Assembly (NCBI RefSeq): GCF_018873765.1
Contig: NC_057923.1
Span: 56,724,593 to 56,788,592, forward strand
DNA: 64,000 nt
Source: Telopea speciosissima
Lineage: Eukaryota; Streptophyta; Magnoliopsida; Proteales; Proteaceae
Direction: 5' to 3'
A program made the position numbers and the translations under genes. Each line of letters begins with the position of its first letter. Positions within the stretch are counted from its first letter, which is position 1. The notes below the pieces were generated by a model that did no database searches, was not told the DNA's origin, and saw only the letters and a list, made by a program, of their open reading frames with translations. This document shows positions 9,726 to 21,700 of the stretch, piece after piece.

Positions 9726-12700
9726 ATGGGTTCCAGTCCTGTTGTGGGTAGCAGCGGTAGCAGCAACAGTAGTATTTGCTGCGACATGAGCATGAAGTGT
9801 TGGTGCAGATGGAGATGGGATCACTGTTTCCTCTCCTCCACTTTTATCTTCTTCTTCTGCTCTTTTCTTCTATTAGGATCCACTGCCACCTTTTTCGCTT
9901 GGCTTACTTTCCCACCTTATGAACGCCCGGCTCTCTATTCGCTTGGATGTCAAGAAGATAATGAAGGATCATGGTCGATCGGCATCTACTATGGGGACTC
10001 ACCCTTTTCTTTGAAACCCATTGAGTCTGTAAGTCCTCTCTGTTTATTTTTCTACTCTACTATTTTTGATTTTTTTTTGCTTTCCTATTTAGTTATTTAT
10101 TTGTTTCTGGGTTTGATTGGATTTTCGTTCTTGTTTTCTGTCTGGGTTTTGGTCATTGGCTCTTTGGGTGGTGAATTTATTTGTTGATTCGGTATCGGGA
10201 ACAGAAGAATGTGTTTAACGATGAGAGCGCGGCTTGGCCTATTGCAAACCCTGTAGTTACATGCGCTTCCTTGTCAGGTGCTGGTTTCCCTAGCAATTTT
10301 GTGGCTGATCCTTTTCTCCTTGTTCAGGTATTTATTTCCCTCTCAGGCTCTTCACTTTCCTTTCCTTTCCTTGGCCCCTTAAATTGTCAATGTTGCTTGT
10401 TTAATTATTTTGTTTCCTTCTCGGGGGGGCGGGGGGTCCTTTTTTTCCCAGTTACTGCAACTGATTAGTCTCTGGGGTGCATTAAGATTTCATCGTTTTC
10501 TGCAACTTTTTTAAGGAGCGATTTGCTGTTGGCAGATGTTTCCCTCTTCAATTCGTCTAGGAGTCAGGAGTGTCACTGTATATAGAGAGTACGATTGATT
10601 TTTAAAATTTTTAATTTTTCCTGGTTTCTGGTTTCTTGTTCTGTCTCCCATACATGATTCTGAATCAACCCACTTCCTGATGAGTGGTAGTTTTTTCTGA
10701 TTTTTCAAACCTCATAAGGTACTTGTGGATTGTTGTGTACTACAAGTGTCTCAATTTACTACCACCCTTCCCTCCCCAACCCACCTCTGCATAATGGAAT
10801 GAAGAGAGTAGAAAAGAAAATATGTAGAAGTTCTTGTTTCCCAGATGCTTTGATATGGATTTCTGGGTGTAAATAAAGGTTAGGGTTTCAACTTGTTGGA
10901 AGAGAAACGTGCGGCATGAGGATCCCAATTACTTGAGATTACAAGCCCAACATGTAGGCTTTCAATCAAAACCTTCTCTAATGACACCATGGGATTCTCG
11001 TCAGGTTTCCTTTGAGGAAGTTCCACACTCCAAGACCAGGGATTGTGATGGATGTCCCTTAGAGATACCTGCACACGGAAGAGGGACGGAGAGAGAAAAC
11101 AGAGAGAGAGAGAGAGAGAGAGCCGCAGAGTCAGAGAGCGCCCCCCCCCTTGGAGCGGCTGCTCATATAAATAGGGGGGAGGGGCGAACCAGCTAGGGTT
11201 CCCCACAGCGGCCCCCTTCTGTTTGGGCGCTCATATTGGGCTAACCCCAATGTAACACTGGGTAAATCAAGTGTTATGAGAGGCTGTGCTGGAAGGACAT
11301 GATAGATTTTCTTATGTAGGTTGTTCGAGTATTGTATTGAACAGAACATACTTCCATGCATATAAACCATAAGGAAAAAAAAATTGTAGTGCTGACGGAA
11401 AGCCAGACCCATTCAATGTACGTGAATATTGGTGGCTGTTATCTCTTCATGTAGTTCCCATGAAAAGCTTAAACAAAGTAGCTTTCTTTTTCTTACTGAT
11501 ATCAAAGTTCTTGCCTTTAGATGCTATGGGACAATCATCCAGTTCGAAGGCTAAATATCGGTCACTATTAATTATCCAGTTATAAGGCTAAATATCATTC
11601 ACTATGTAGTTCTATTTGATCCTTGAGTGAGATTCTTCTCACTTACAAATGCATAGAAGGGATGAGATCATTTGGTAGAAGGATGTGGTGTGTAAAGTGG
11701 ACCTTAAAAAAACATGCAACCTTGTTAATTGGGGCTTCTTAAACTATGCCTTGGAATGCATGGGATTTGGGAGTCAGTGGATGAGATGGATGAAGGGTTT
11801 CTCTCCCCTATGCACTCATCCATCATCATTAATGTGTCGTTCAAAGGCAAAAAAGAAGTTAGGCAAGGGAATCCTTTTGTTTCCCTTCTTCTTTATGATG
11901 GTTGGGGATGTCCTGGGAAGATTGTTGGAATGGAGAAGGAGCTGAATCTGATATAACAGTTCACATTGTTCAGGGGATTGTAGAGGTATCATACCTCCAA
12001 AATGCAGACCATATTATTATATTCCACAAAGCTCAAGCTGAATATGTCCAAAATCAAGAGGTTACTCTAAATGCTTTGAATCATTGTAGGAATGGAGATT
12101 AATTTGGATTCTTGCTTGGTAACAGGGATAAATATGAATATTGAGGTATGGGCTATTTTGTGGAGGTTCTTGGTTGCAAGGTGGAGTTGCCATATTTGGG
12201 GTTCCCTTTATGGTAGGCCTAAATCCTTGGATTCTTGGAACCTTGTGATGGATAAATTCTCTAAAAGAGAGGCATGTAGAAAGAGGAACCACATATTGAG
12301 TAGAATTGGATCTATAAATTTTCCTTGTGCCCCAATCGTTTGGGGAAACTGTCTTTTCTGCTGGCATTCCATGCCCTTAAGAAAGTAGTGAGGAATTTTA
12401 TCCAAAAACAGAAGTTAGAGAAATGACAAAGGGTCTATCTTTATGTTTTTCACATAAAAAAAAACACCCTATGAAGGGCCTTTTGTGCAAGCGATTTGGG
12501 ATATAGTTTGTTATCCAAAAAGAATTGGGTGAGTATTGGGAATTTTCTTCGAAGGAATGTTACGCTTTTGGCCTAGTGGCTGTGGAATTTCCCTATTGAA
12601 CCCCACGACATTTGGTACAATTTTGAGAGCAAAGTATGGAGTTCACATGAATGATTTGCATTTTGCTACATGGATAGAATTACTTTGTTATGTCCATGAA

Positions 12701-15700
12701 GGAGCATAATTCAAATCCTTGCTAAGCTTGTACATCCATTCAATATTTTGTTGTCAGTGGAGATAAGCTTACGTTTCAGAGGATGGAGTTGCATCGCCCC
12801 TGTCAGATTTCTAATTTGTTTATTGCCTTTAATTATAGTGACAAGTCTTTTAGTTAGTGTTTTCTGCTGGTCTATGTTGAGGTTTTGGTATTCTCATATT
12901 TTTTGAGAAACTTGGAGGTAGAGGATGTCATATTACAACTTATCGACACTGTTCTTCTGTCATCTAAATATCAATACTTGGTGTGGTTTCGAGTCTAGAA
13001 TAGAATCTAGAGGGCACAAAGTAATGTAGTCCTAGAATAGGAGATAATCCTACTAGGAGCCAGGTGAAATCAGATTCTGATCAGGTCTGCTGTTCGGGGC
13101 AGATTTGGGGCTGTTTAGGGCTAACCTAGGGTTTAGGCTAGGGTTATTGGTGAAAGTAATATAGGGTAATGATCAGCAGGTTTAGGGGGCTATTTTGATA
13201 TAAAAAAATTAGGATTTTGGATCAGTTTAAAATTCCTGCAGAATTAGGGTTAGGGTTTCGGGTTTTAGAAACTAGGAAACAACCAAAAACTAGGGTTTTG
13301 AGTGGGCTGTGAGGTCTGGGCTTGGGATCGAATTTAGGGGACTGTGGGAGGGAGGTTCAGTCCAAATATGGGAGGGTTTTGATGGTTGGTTAGGTCTAGA
13401 CAGGTTTTAGGGTTTTAGGTCTCAATGGTGATGAAGGGGATTAGGGTTTCTAATGGATAAGTGAGGCTGCAACTGAGACCGAGTGGGAGAGGTACTGTAA
13501 TGGATCTGTGGCTAGAGTTTAAGTGTAAACTGATGAGGGAATAGGGCTGTAAAGACTATAGATGAAGCTAGGGTTATGGGATCGATTGGGGAAGGAGAAG
13601 GAATGAAAAAAACACAGAAATTAAAACTCAAACTCACACTGGAATCCACCGGCAGTAGCTTGAATGTTTGAAGGATGAAACCACCTTCGAAGAGAGATCC
13701 TCCCAGCCGTCACGGCGTAAAGAGTCGCAGGAATCCTCCCACCCTTCCACCTTAAAGTCCACAAGGATGCACACTCACACAGGGGAGCAAGGAACAGCAG
13801 CAATGGCAGCCACAAAATCTGTTTTTTATTAATCAAAATTCGTGTGGGGGAGCCTCCCACGGTTGCTTTATTTATAATTAAAGGCCAAAGGCCAAGTCCT
13901 AATACAATCTAACTTCCTCTTCACTTAAAATCGTGGGAGAGATCTAATGACAATCAAATTACTAATTTAAAACAGTAAAATATCCTAACTACCCCTAATA
14001 ACTTAAAATAAGAGAATCTAACTTAAAAACAACTAATTTAAAGTAGATCCCATGTTAGCCAATAGGATATAAGGACCTATTGACCAATAGGAACACTTCA
14101 CTTAAATTGGACCAATTGAACCAATTGGATGCAACCAATTTTAAACCGGTTCAATCTAAAAATAGGAAAATAAACTAAGTATTGGGCTAATCCCGTATGC
14201 AACCTATATGCCCCTAGTTTAGGCTCATTAAAGTGGCCTAATACATAAAAAACCCTTGGGAACAAAGGCCCAACATATATATAACCCAACCCTAGGCCTA
14301 TTTCTAAAGAAATAAGCCCTATTTGGTGATCATTCTGCATCACAAAGGCTGGATCCACACTAATAACCAGTATCAGGTTGAAAAGCTTGAAGACTAAGGG
14401 GAAAATCCTGGTTTTAATGCAGTTCTGTAGGAAACTTAGTTATTCTGGTTGCCAAACTGTAACTGATACTGAGTAAATACTTATGAAATTTCAGAAACAG
14501 AAGGGGAAACTAGAGTCTGGAGAAATTCAACTGTAACTTGTTAAAGACTTGCTAGTCTGAACTGTAACTTTGGGCAAAGGGATCGTTATAACCTAAAGAG
14601 ATATTCTAAACCAGAAAGCACAGTTTTATATGAGATTAGAAGGCACGATTGGACTGGTAATAGGAAAACCAGAAAACAAACTAAGAAAATCAGACCTGTT
14701 GATAGGAGTAGAATAACAATAAGCTGTAGACAGAATTCTAGAGAGAATGCAAATAGAAGATTAGCGACAAAGTTTTAGAGCAAATTAGTTGGTATTGGAT
14801 GAGATATTTCAGATTTAAGCAAGCTGAAACTTGACCAAAAAATAGAGGTTCCACCTGGTATAGAAAAAGAAAACAAAAGCAAGAGGGAAGAAAAATAGGA
14901 TAGAAGTGATAAGGCATAAAACCAGCTCACCAATCGAAAGCTGCCACGTGGCCGAGCCGAGGACAGTCCGATAACCGAACCGAGCCGTGCGGAGTCGGGC
15001 CGACCCGACCACCGACAGATCTGACATTCCGTCTCCTGTGTGCCGAGCACCCGCGCCGCGGAGCGCCACCCAGGTCGGCCAAGGGCCCCAGGGCTGACCT
15101 CACATCAGTAGGCCGAGGCCACGGCCACCCCAGGGCCGAGCTCTGAGGCCGACCACCGGGGCCGACCATCGAGGCCGACCACTGAGGCCGAGCCCTCCAC
15201 CGAAGCTATCTTAACGGCCCGCCAGAAATCGCGGGGCCACGTCAGCACCATCCGGGAATCGCGGGATAAGGATCGAGCCACAATCCCCAACGCGATACAG
15301 AATAACACTTTGACATGGACTCTTACCTTAAAGAGAGGGTCCGACCCCGAAAATAACTCTCCACTCTGCATAGAAGAGCCTTACCAAAGAAGGACTCCTA
15401 CCATACTAGGACTCTCCCAACCGCCTCACCCACACTCTATAAATACTCAGGTATGGAGCTCTGTTGCTTAGATTACTTTTTACTAGCTGTTACGCTGTTG
15501 CACTGGAGACCTGACTTGTGCATCGGAGAGTCCTAGGCCGGAGCCACACCAGCTCTCTTGCGCTTACTCGGTTTTTTGCAGGCTCATCCGTGGGCGATCC
15601 GGGTGACGGAGGTTTTCACACTCAACAAATTTGGCGCCGTCTGTGGGAACGACGTCAACTAGTCATCGTCGTTTCTGCCAATCCAAGGAGCGAAGACAAT

Positions 15701-18700
15701 GATGGTGCAAACAAGATCAGGACAGCACGGCTCCGCCTCCCGCGGGGATGAGTCGCAACCTGATAGGCAAGCGAGACGTTCGCCACCCCCTGAAACGTCG
15801 CGGCAAGGCGCGATCGGAAGACCCCCATGAGGGGAAGGAGCGCGGGTGCCGCGGCTAACCCGATTCCCCCGGTGGATGGTGGGAATGGCGGAAGTGTGTT
15901 GGACACGACGGCAGAAGGACGACCGAGGGCCGATCCGAACCATCCAGGGTAGAATTTGCCGCTGCTACCACCCGTGTCAGAAAGTTTGGATCTGGAAGCC
16001 CCGGCGAACAACTGACAAGTCATGGTCGTTCAGCTTCAACTGCTGCACACTAACAAGATGTTGCGAACTCTCATGGGACAGATGGCCCAGGGCGGGTTGC
16101 TAGGCCAGCCACCAGTCGCACCCCCCTGGGCACCAGTGCTCATCGAGGGAAACTTGCAGCAGAATGCTGGTCGGCGTCGGGCCGAGCCAAGCCGAGCAGC
16201 CTCGTCTCATCCACCCCGTCGGAAAACTTCTCCCCCGCGTCCCAACAGGAGTGCTCGGCGGGATGAGCATGAGCATCGTCGGAGCTTGAGGACCGGGCGA
16301 GAGATCAAACCAGTGGCATTGGGAGCGAGAAGATCGGTATTTTCAGGCCGGCTCGGAGACGACGGACAGCAGAGGGCACACCTAGAACAATAGGAGGTAG
16401 CCCCCCGGCGCCGAAGCCCGCCTCTCCGAGAAGAGCAGCCGAGAAGCCCCCGCGGGTCCAATTTCCAGGTGGAAAGAAGAATAAGGAGGGGTGATGCTGA
16501 CCGAGCCGACCAGAATGGCCGACCTCAACGGGATGACTGAGCGAGCCGATTCCGAGCTGAAGGACAAAATGGCCGACCTCGGCCGAATGAACAAGACAAT
16601 TTGCACCAGGTGGATTAGCTGAACGGCCGAGCACCTGAAACTGAGCTGGAAAAGCGGCTACGAGACTTGGCGGAGCAGGTAGAGGGATTGAAGAAACAGG
16701 CGACCCCGGACACCTATTCACTGATCGGACTACAAAAATAAAGGTGATATCCAAAGCTGCAATAAACTATAGAATCATAAAGCTAATGAGTTACACTATG
16801 AAACTTTGAGAGAAGGTTATTGAAGCATGTTTGAGAAGAGAGACTCATATCTTGATTAACCAATTTGTCTTTATGCCAGGTAGATCCACCATAGAAGCTA
16901 TCTACTTATTGAGGAGGCTTGTGGAAAGATATAGAGATAACAAGAAGGATCTCCATATGGTCTTTATCGACCTGGAAAAAGTCTATGATCAAGAGTCTAG
17001 AGATATAATCCAACATGTTCTAGTGAAGAGAGGGGTGTCAAGTAAATGGATGTCATTAAAGATATGTATGGGGGAGTGGTAACTAGTGTGAAATCTGTGG
17101 GAGGTTAGGGCAAGGAATTTCCAATTACGGTTGGATTACATTAGGGCTTAGTCTTAAGTCCTTACCTTTTTGCACTTGTCATGGGCGATATAACCAAGAA
17201 CATTCAAGACGAGGTCCCATGTTGTATGCTCTTCGCCGATGATATTGTTTTGGTGGATGAGACAAAATTAGGGATTAACTCTAAGTTAGAACTTTGGAGG
17301 TCAACCTTGGAAACAAGAGGCTTTAAGATTAGTAGAATGAAAATGGAATATATGATGTGTAATTTTAGTCACACTATGATGGATATTGATATGGTGCGAA
17401 TTGAGGAAAGAGAAATACCGCAAAGTGACTATTTTGGATATCTGGGGTCAATCATAAATAAAGAAGGTGACATATAAGATGATGTTTCACAGAGCAGTAA
17501 AGTGGGATGGATGAAGTGGAGAGGTGTGCCCAGAGTGTTGTGTGACTGACATATTCCTTTAAAGCTTAAAGGAAAGCTCTATAGGATTGTTGTTCGACCG
17601 GTATGATGTATGGGGCAGAATGTTGGGCAGTTAAGAAGTGTCATATTGATAAGCTTTGTGTAGCAGAGATGAGGATGTTAAGATGGATGAGTGGAAAAAC
17701 AAGGATAAAGAACGGAATGAACATATTACATATAAGAGCATTCTTGGCAGTTGTGCCGATCTATGACAAGTTCCGAGAGAGTCGTTTAAGGTGGTATGGT
17801 CATATTCTATGGAGGCCTATGGACGCCCCTGTAAGGAGGAGCATAGTTGTCACGGCGTCACGACGATCCAAGTCGGTGGAGGGGTGTCACGTCGATATAT
17901 CGACATGGCGAGCATGTCGACCATGTTTTATTTTTTATTTTCTCTATTTTTAATGTTTTAATAGATGTATACTCAAGCCATGTTTTATTTTTTCTCTATT
18001 GTTTCTCAAGTTTAAGAAGAAAATTCAGAAATCGAAGAGGGAAAGAAGAAATCGAAAGAAATCGAAGAGGGAAAGAAGAAATCGAAGACAAGAAGAAGAA
18101 ATCAAAGAGGGAAAGAGAGACAGGAAGAAGAAATCAAAGAGGGACGCCATGGCGTAGGTCGCCATGCAACCTTCTCCAGTGCCAGGACGCCATGGTGACG
18201 CCATGACAACTATGAGGAGGAGTGATATGATTCCGATTGAAGGAGCTAAAGAGCTAGGGGCAGACCTAAAATGACCATAGGAGAAGTGGTGAGGAAGGAC
18301 ATGCATAGTCTAGGTCTTGTTCCAAGTATGACCTCGGAGAGAGCCACTTGGAGGACAAGGAGCCATGTAGCAGACCCCATTTAGCTGAGATTCTTCCGAT
18401 GTGCTGGGCTGTGCCTCTTACCTCTTACTATCTTTCATTTTTTTTATGGATCCATGTAGCCGACCCCATTAAGTTGGGATAAGGCTGAGTTTGTTGTTGT
18501 TGTTGTAGTATATGTATATATATATATACATGATAGTAGGGAGGGAGCTGCTATCGGTTGCTAATGCTCTAGCAGTCTTTCTCTTCTTCTTCCTCAATCT
18601 CTCTCTCTCTCTCTCTCTGTCTCTACTTGCAGGTACTGGTTCCAGAGTCTGGGATTGTCACAGCCATATTGATTTCTGTGGTATAAAGGAGATATCGACC

Positions 18701-21700
18701 AGTTTTATTTAGAGGGGATATTTTCCAGATCTCGTGAGCCCCAGTGTGAAGACCAGTTTCTGCTGCTATAAACTAGCGTTCCAGTAGATAGATTTCAATT
18801 AGTTTTTGTTTCTATTTAGGATTTATTCAGTTATGTAATTGGACTGCAATCTAAGATTAGTTTCCATTATTATTGGGATTTTATTTTGAAGCGTTTCTAA
18901 AAGATTTGGCTTAGGATGTAATGGATTATAAATAAAGGATAGCTGCTGGATTTCAGCGGCCAACGATTTGAGAAAAACTGAATTTGGGTTTTGAGAAACC
19001 AATGATGGCTGTGGGATACTGTTGAGAGGTGAGATACCTATGCCATAAGAGGGTAAGAGGCCCAAAGGAGAGAGTGAGAGACTTGATCCAATCCTTTATC
19101 CCCTTTTATCTTCATTTTTTTTTTCAGTCTCTATTTTTATACCCTGCGGTATTACTGTGGTATAAATGGTCTGATTCCTTGCTCTGCTGCCGCATCAGTT
19201 GCTGGCTAGAGGAGACAAGTAGATACTTTGCAGTTCTGTTTTCCATGATGTTTTGCTGGGATTTTCAGACCCCTCGAGCTGCAGATCTAGCCTTCAACCG
19301 GTGCTATAGTTTTGGCAGTCAATTACAAACCATATATCCTCCCTTCAACAGTGACCTCATGTTCATCTAATGGCTTGATATTGCTATAATAAGATCCTAC
19401 TTGGGGTTAAGTTCCTCGAGTCCTAGCCTTACATTACCCCCTGAGTAACATACCTAGGAGGTTGCTCCATATAAACCTCCTCCTCCAGATCTCCATATAG
19501 AAAAAATCAGATTTAGAATCAGAATTAAACAGGTTCAAGATTTAGAAACTCTTAAGGAATTAGTTTCCCAAATAGCAAGTTGCTGGAAAAAAGAACTCAG
19601 ATTTAGTAACTTCAGGAACACAGTAGCTAAACCATAGAATAACAAGTGAAAATCCAAATTAGAAAATAAGAATGGAATTAATGACTAGGGAAGGATAATT
19701 AGTAGGTGAGTTTCAAAAACAGAAACTAGTGGAAAATTTAGAAATCAAAGTGAAACACTGCTGCCGCAGACTCAAGGGTATGTAAGGACTGCCCTTAACA
19801 TGTGGAATCGATGGGAGAGAAAGATGAAATTGTCAACACTTGAACCTGCTTTGAAGAACTTGAAAAGAAGAAGAAAGAAGTAAGGAAGGAGATGTTAGGC
19901 TTCTCACCTAACTGTGGAGAAAGAATCTTACTAACTCCAGCCTTGGCATCCCACCAAGGTTTCCCTACTGCATGCCACAGTAGAGCAGTTTTGGATCCCA
20001 CAAAACCATGCTCTGTCTCTCACAAAATTCACAAGCTCAAGACTAAATAATTTAGCAAAATGTTTGTAGTGGTTATGATCCCTACTCTTTATTTATAACT
20101 CCATCTAAATAAGCAAAATAGGAAACCTCTATGTATGGTAGGGAGAATCACTGACAACCTAAGTCTTCTTCAAAATAGAAACTATTCTTGAACTTTGACA
20201 AAATGGAAACTAACTACTTAATCCCATATAGGACTTGAATCCCTAATATTTTGGCTTATAGAATTTTTCCATTACAGTAGTAAACCCGAAAATATTAAAA
20301 GCCTATGGCCCATTCTTGGTTCAGTTTGATGGCTTTGTATGCTGCTGGCCTTCTTGTTCTTCTGAACTGCATCACTTCCTCTACGGTATTTATGCATTTC
20401 CGTATATTTCAATCATAGTTGTCATGGCGTCCTGGCGCTGGAGAGGGCTGCATGGCGACCTACGCCATGGCGACCCTCTTTGATTTCTTCCTCCCGACTC
20501 TCTTTCCCTCTTCGATTTCTTCTTCCTGTCTTCGATTTCTTCTTCCCTCTTCGATTTCTTCTTCCTGTCTTCTTTCCCTCTTCGATTTCTTCTTTCCCTC
20601 TTCGATTTCTTCTTCGATTTCTGAATTTTCTTCTTAAAACTTGAGAAACAATAGAGAAAAAATAAAACATGGCTTGAGTATACATCTATTAACACATTAA
20701 AAATAGAGAAAATAAAAATAAAACATGGTCGACATGCTCGCCATGGCAACGCCATGGCGGGCGACATGTCGATATATCGATGTGACACCCCTCCACCGAC
20801 TTGGATCGCCGTGACGCCGTGACAACTATGATTTCAATTACTAAACCATATTGAGTCCATTTCTCTGGGAAATTCCCCTTCCATAAAAAAGCATGCTACC
20901 CTGAGATTATGTGCAACTACAAGTCTACAAAATCAAATTGGTTAAATTCATTGCCTCCTCTCTCCCCCCTCCCCCCTTCAAAAATGAGAAGTTAAATCCA
21001 ATTTTTGAGGGGGGGAAAATGAAATAGGGGAAAAGAATCTGCGACTGGTACTAAATTTTGAATCAAATTGTTAAATCCAATTTTGATTCTGTAATTTTCC
21101 TGAGTCAAAAACAGTTGGTAAAAAGTTTTCTTAGGGGAAGAAAAAAAAATGATAAAAGGTTTTTAATGACATGAATTCTTTATGATAAATTTTAGTGCCT
21201 TAAGCATAGTATCTGAGATTGATGTAGAATTGCGTAATCATATTCAGCTATGACAAAAAGTGACAAAAAAGAGAAGAAAAAAAAGGATATAGAATGATAC
21301 ACTAAATAAAATTCTTTCTTTTTTCTAGATAAACAAATTCCCTATCTTACCATCTTTAAAACCTCAGATGTCTTTAATTATTGCTCTTCTTTCTTCCTCT
21401 CATCAACTTTTCCCGTCCTTGCTTATGTTTAAAAATCTGAAGCTATTTAATCTTATGAATGAATTAGCTCTAGGTCTTTGGTCATATGTAATTTCATTTG
21501 TGCCTTTTCTGATACATTTCTTAACACCTCTTGCAACTGAACTGCCAATGTGATTCAGGGGGATACACTTTATTTGTTTTATGAGACCAAGAACTCTGTC
21601 ACCTTGCAAGGAGACATTGGGGTTGCAAAAAGTATGGATAAGGGTGCAACATGGCAGCAATTAGGCATTGCCTTGGATGAGGATTGGCATCTTTCTTATC

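Noticed and set aside
15655-16754. Several ORFs of 74-149 codons on both strands in GC-rich DNA
   Set aside because: GC-rich retroelement DNA has few stops in all frames; only the gag-like plus-strand reading has support.
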